In this document: in pieces, positions 63,508 to 64,000 of the stretch | How positions within the stretch are numbered: position 1 is the first letter of the stretch | Layout of the letters: the number at the start of each line of letters is the position of its first letter | Program-made: the position numbers and the translations under genes | From: Amycolatopsis sp. | GTDB taxonomy: Bacteria > Actinomycetota > Actinomycetes > Mycobacteriales > Pseudonocardiaceae | Length of the DNA stretch: 64,000 nt | Direction of reading: 5' to 3' | NCBI RefSeq assembly: GCF_025464955.1 | Contig: NZ_JAODNM010000096.1 | Span: forward strand, 1 to 64,000 | The notes under the pieces: generated by a model | What the model was told of the DNA's origin: nothing | Databases searched by the model: none | The model's input: the letters and a program-made list of their open reading frames with translations, nothing else

Positions 63508-64000
63508 ACCCCGGCAACTGATCTGCGTCGGCTCCTACACGTCCGAAACGGGCGGCAAAGGCGCCGGCATCACGACATTCTGGCGTGACACCGGCACGGG
63601 CGAACTCACCGAGTCCGGCAGGCTCGCCCTGGTGTCGCCGTCGTGGCTGACCTGGCACCCGCGGCTTCCGGTGCTCTACGCCGTCAACGAACTCCCCGAA
63701 GGCACGGTCACCGCCGTCTCGGTGAGCGAGACAGCCGAACTGACCGCGCTCAACAGCCTCGCGACCGGCGGCGCCGATCCGTGCCACCTCGCGGTCACCC
63801 CGGACGGCCGTCACCTGCTGTGCGCCAACTACACCGGCGGCAACCTCGCCGTGTTCTCGCTGGCGCCCGACGGCCTGCTCGGCGAACGCACCGATCTGGT
63901 GGCGCACGAGGGTTCCGGGCCGGACGCGGACCGGCAGGAAGCCGCCCACGTCCACATGGCCGTCGTCAGCGAAGACGGTTCGATCGTCAGCGCGGTCGAC
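63467..64000 (+). CDS. Lactonase of the 6-phosphogluconolactonase (YbhE) beta-propeller family, cut by window end
   Basis: The first 178 codons of a seven-bladed lactonase; the gene runs past position 64000 without a stop. Family features are visible: ICVGSYTSETGGKGAGITTF, LVSPSWLTWHPRLPVLYAVNE and PCHLAVTPDGRHLLCANYTG, with AHVHMAVVSEDG following. In this setting it probably opens galactono-lactone between the SDR dehydrogenase and the dehydratase. Starts at ATG 63467 or GTG 63500 are both possible. It is divergent from the galactosidase gene. Confidence 0.85.
   Translation, partial: MSSSEKAVWLPVSEPRQLICVGSYTSETGGKGAGITTFWRDTGTGELTESGRLALVSPSWLTWHPRLPVLYAVNELPEGTVTAVSVSETAELTALNSLATGGADPCHLAVTPDGRHLLCANYTGGNLAVFSLAPDGLLGERTDLVAHEGSGPDADRQEAAHVHMAVVSEDGSIVSAVD

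Overview
The window is high-GC DNA with GTG starts, ATGA/GTGA gene overlaps, type VII secretion (ESX) genes, a SigE-type sigma factor and an F420-dependent oxidoreductase. This points to an actinomycete chromosome. The gene order (his and trp blocks leading to lgt) and the palindromic intergenic repeats fit Pseudonocardiales, most like Amycolatopsis and relatives. The genus is an inference. No rRNA, tRNA, CRISPR array, transposase or phage gene was seen.

Layout. 0.2-1.2 kb: lgt. 1.3-6.5 kb: a nitrogen-scavenging cluster (M20 amidohydrolase, FluG-type amidohydrolase and amino-acid permease, divergent from a glutamine-synthetase-like ligase). 6.5-10 kb: DUF1684 protein, Tat-exported peptidoglycan amidase, mycothiol-type isomerase-domain protein, Uma2 protein and a gene-poor stretch with a decayed ORF. 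10-15.1 kb: trpE, Trp-associated membrane protein, trpC, trpB, trpA on the minus strand. 15.2-24 kb: hisF-hisI-DUF1304 and hisH/hisA, with TetR regulators, a broken XRE regulator, a sigma/anti-sigma pair, an ABC-2 exporter and an F420 enzyme between them. 24-37.5 kb: accessory genes (secreted protein, MFS transporter, acyl-CoA dehydrogenase, FAD monooxygenase, Nudix, a lower-GC membrane protein, a two-gene transketolase divergent from SoxR, TetR/MMPL exporter). 37.5-40.7 kb: hisD-hisC-hisB plus a small membrane protein. The his and trp genes keep one strand and the order typical of actinobacteria, but accessory blocks separate them. No trpF is present, so HisA is probably the bifunctional PriA.

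41.6-57.2 kb: an ESX locus. A response regulator lies with eccB, divergent from eccE. A DJ-1/GlxA pair follows. Then come tetR, eccD, a YbaB-like gene, an LpqN-like gene and three large WXG100/Esp-type substrates on the minus strand, divergent from eccC. No mycosin gene and no ~100-aa esxA/esxB pair is visible. The 457-aa substrate has a WXG module and a glycine-rich, beta-like C-terminus and is the best candidate here for an undescribed effector. An inverted pair of ~45-bp palindromic repeats flanks the block from tetR to eccC.

57.5-64 kb: a secreted trypsin-like protease, then a galactose-use module: secreted GH27 alpha-galactosidase with a lectin-like propeller, SDR dehydrogenase, galactonate dehydratase, DUF4380 mutarotase-fold protein and, divergently, a lactonase cut by the window end. 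Together these look like the oxidative (De Ley-Doudoroff) galactose route.

Many intergenic gaps carry inverted repeats of several families, often at convergent gene ends where they probably terminate transcription.
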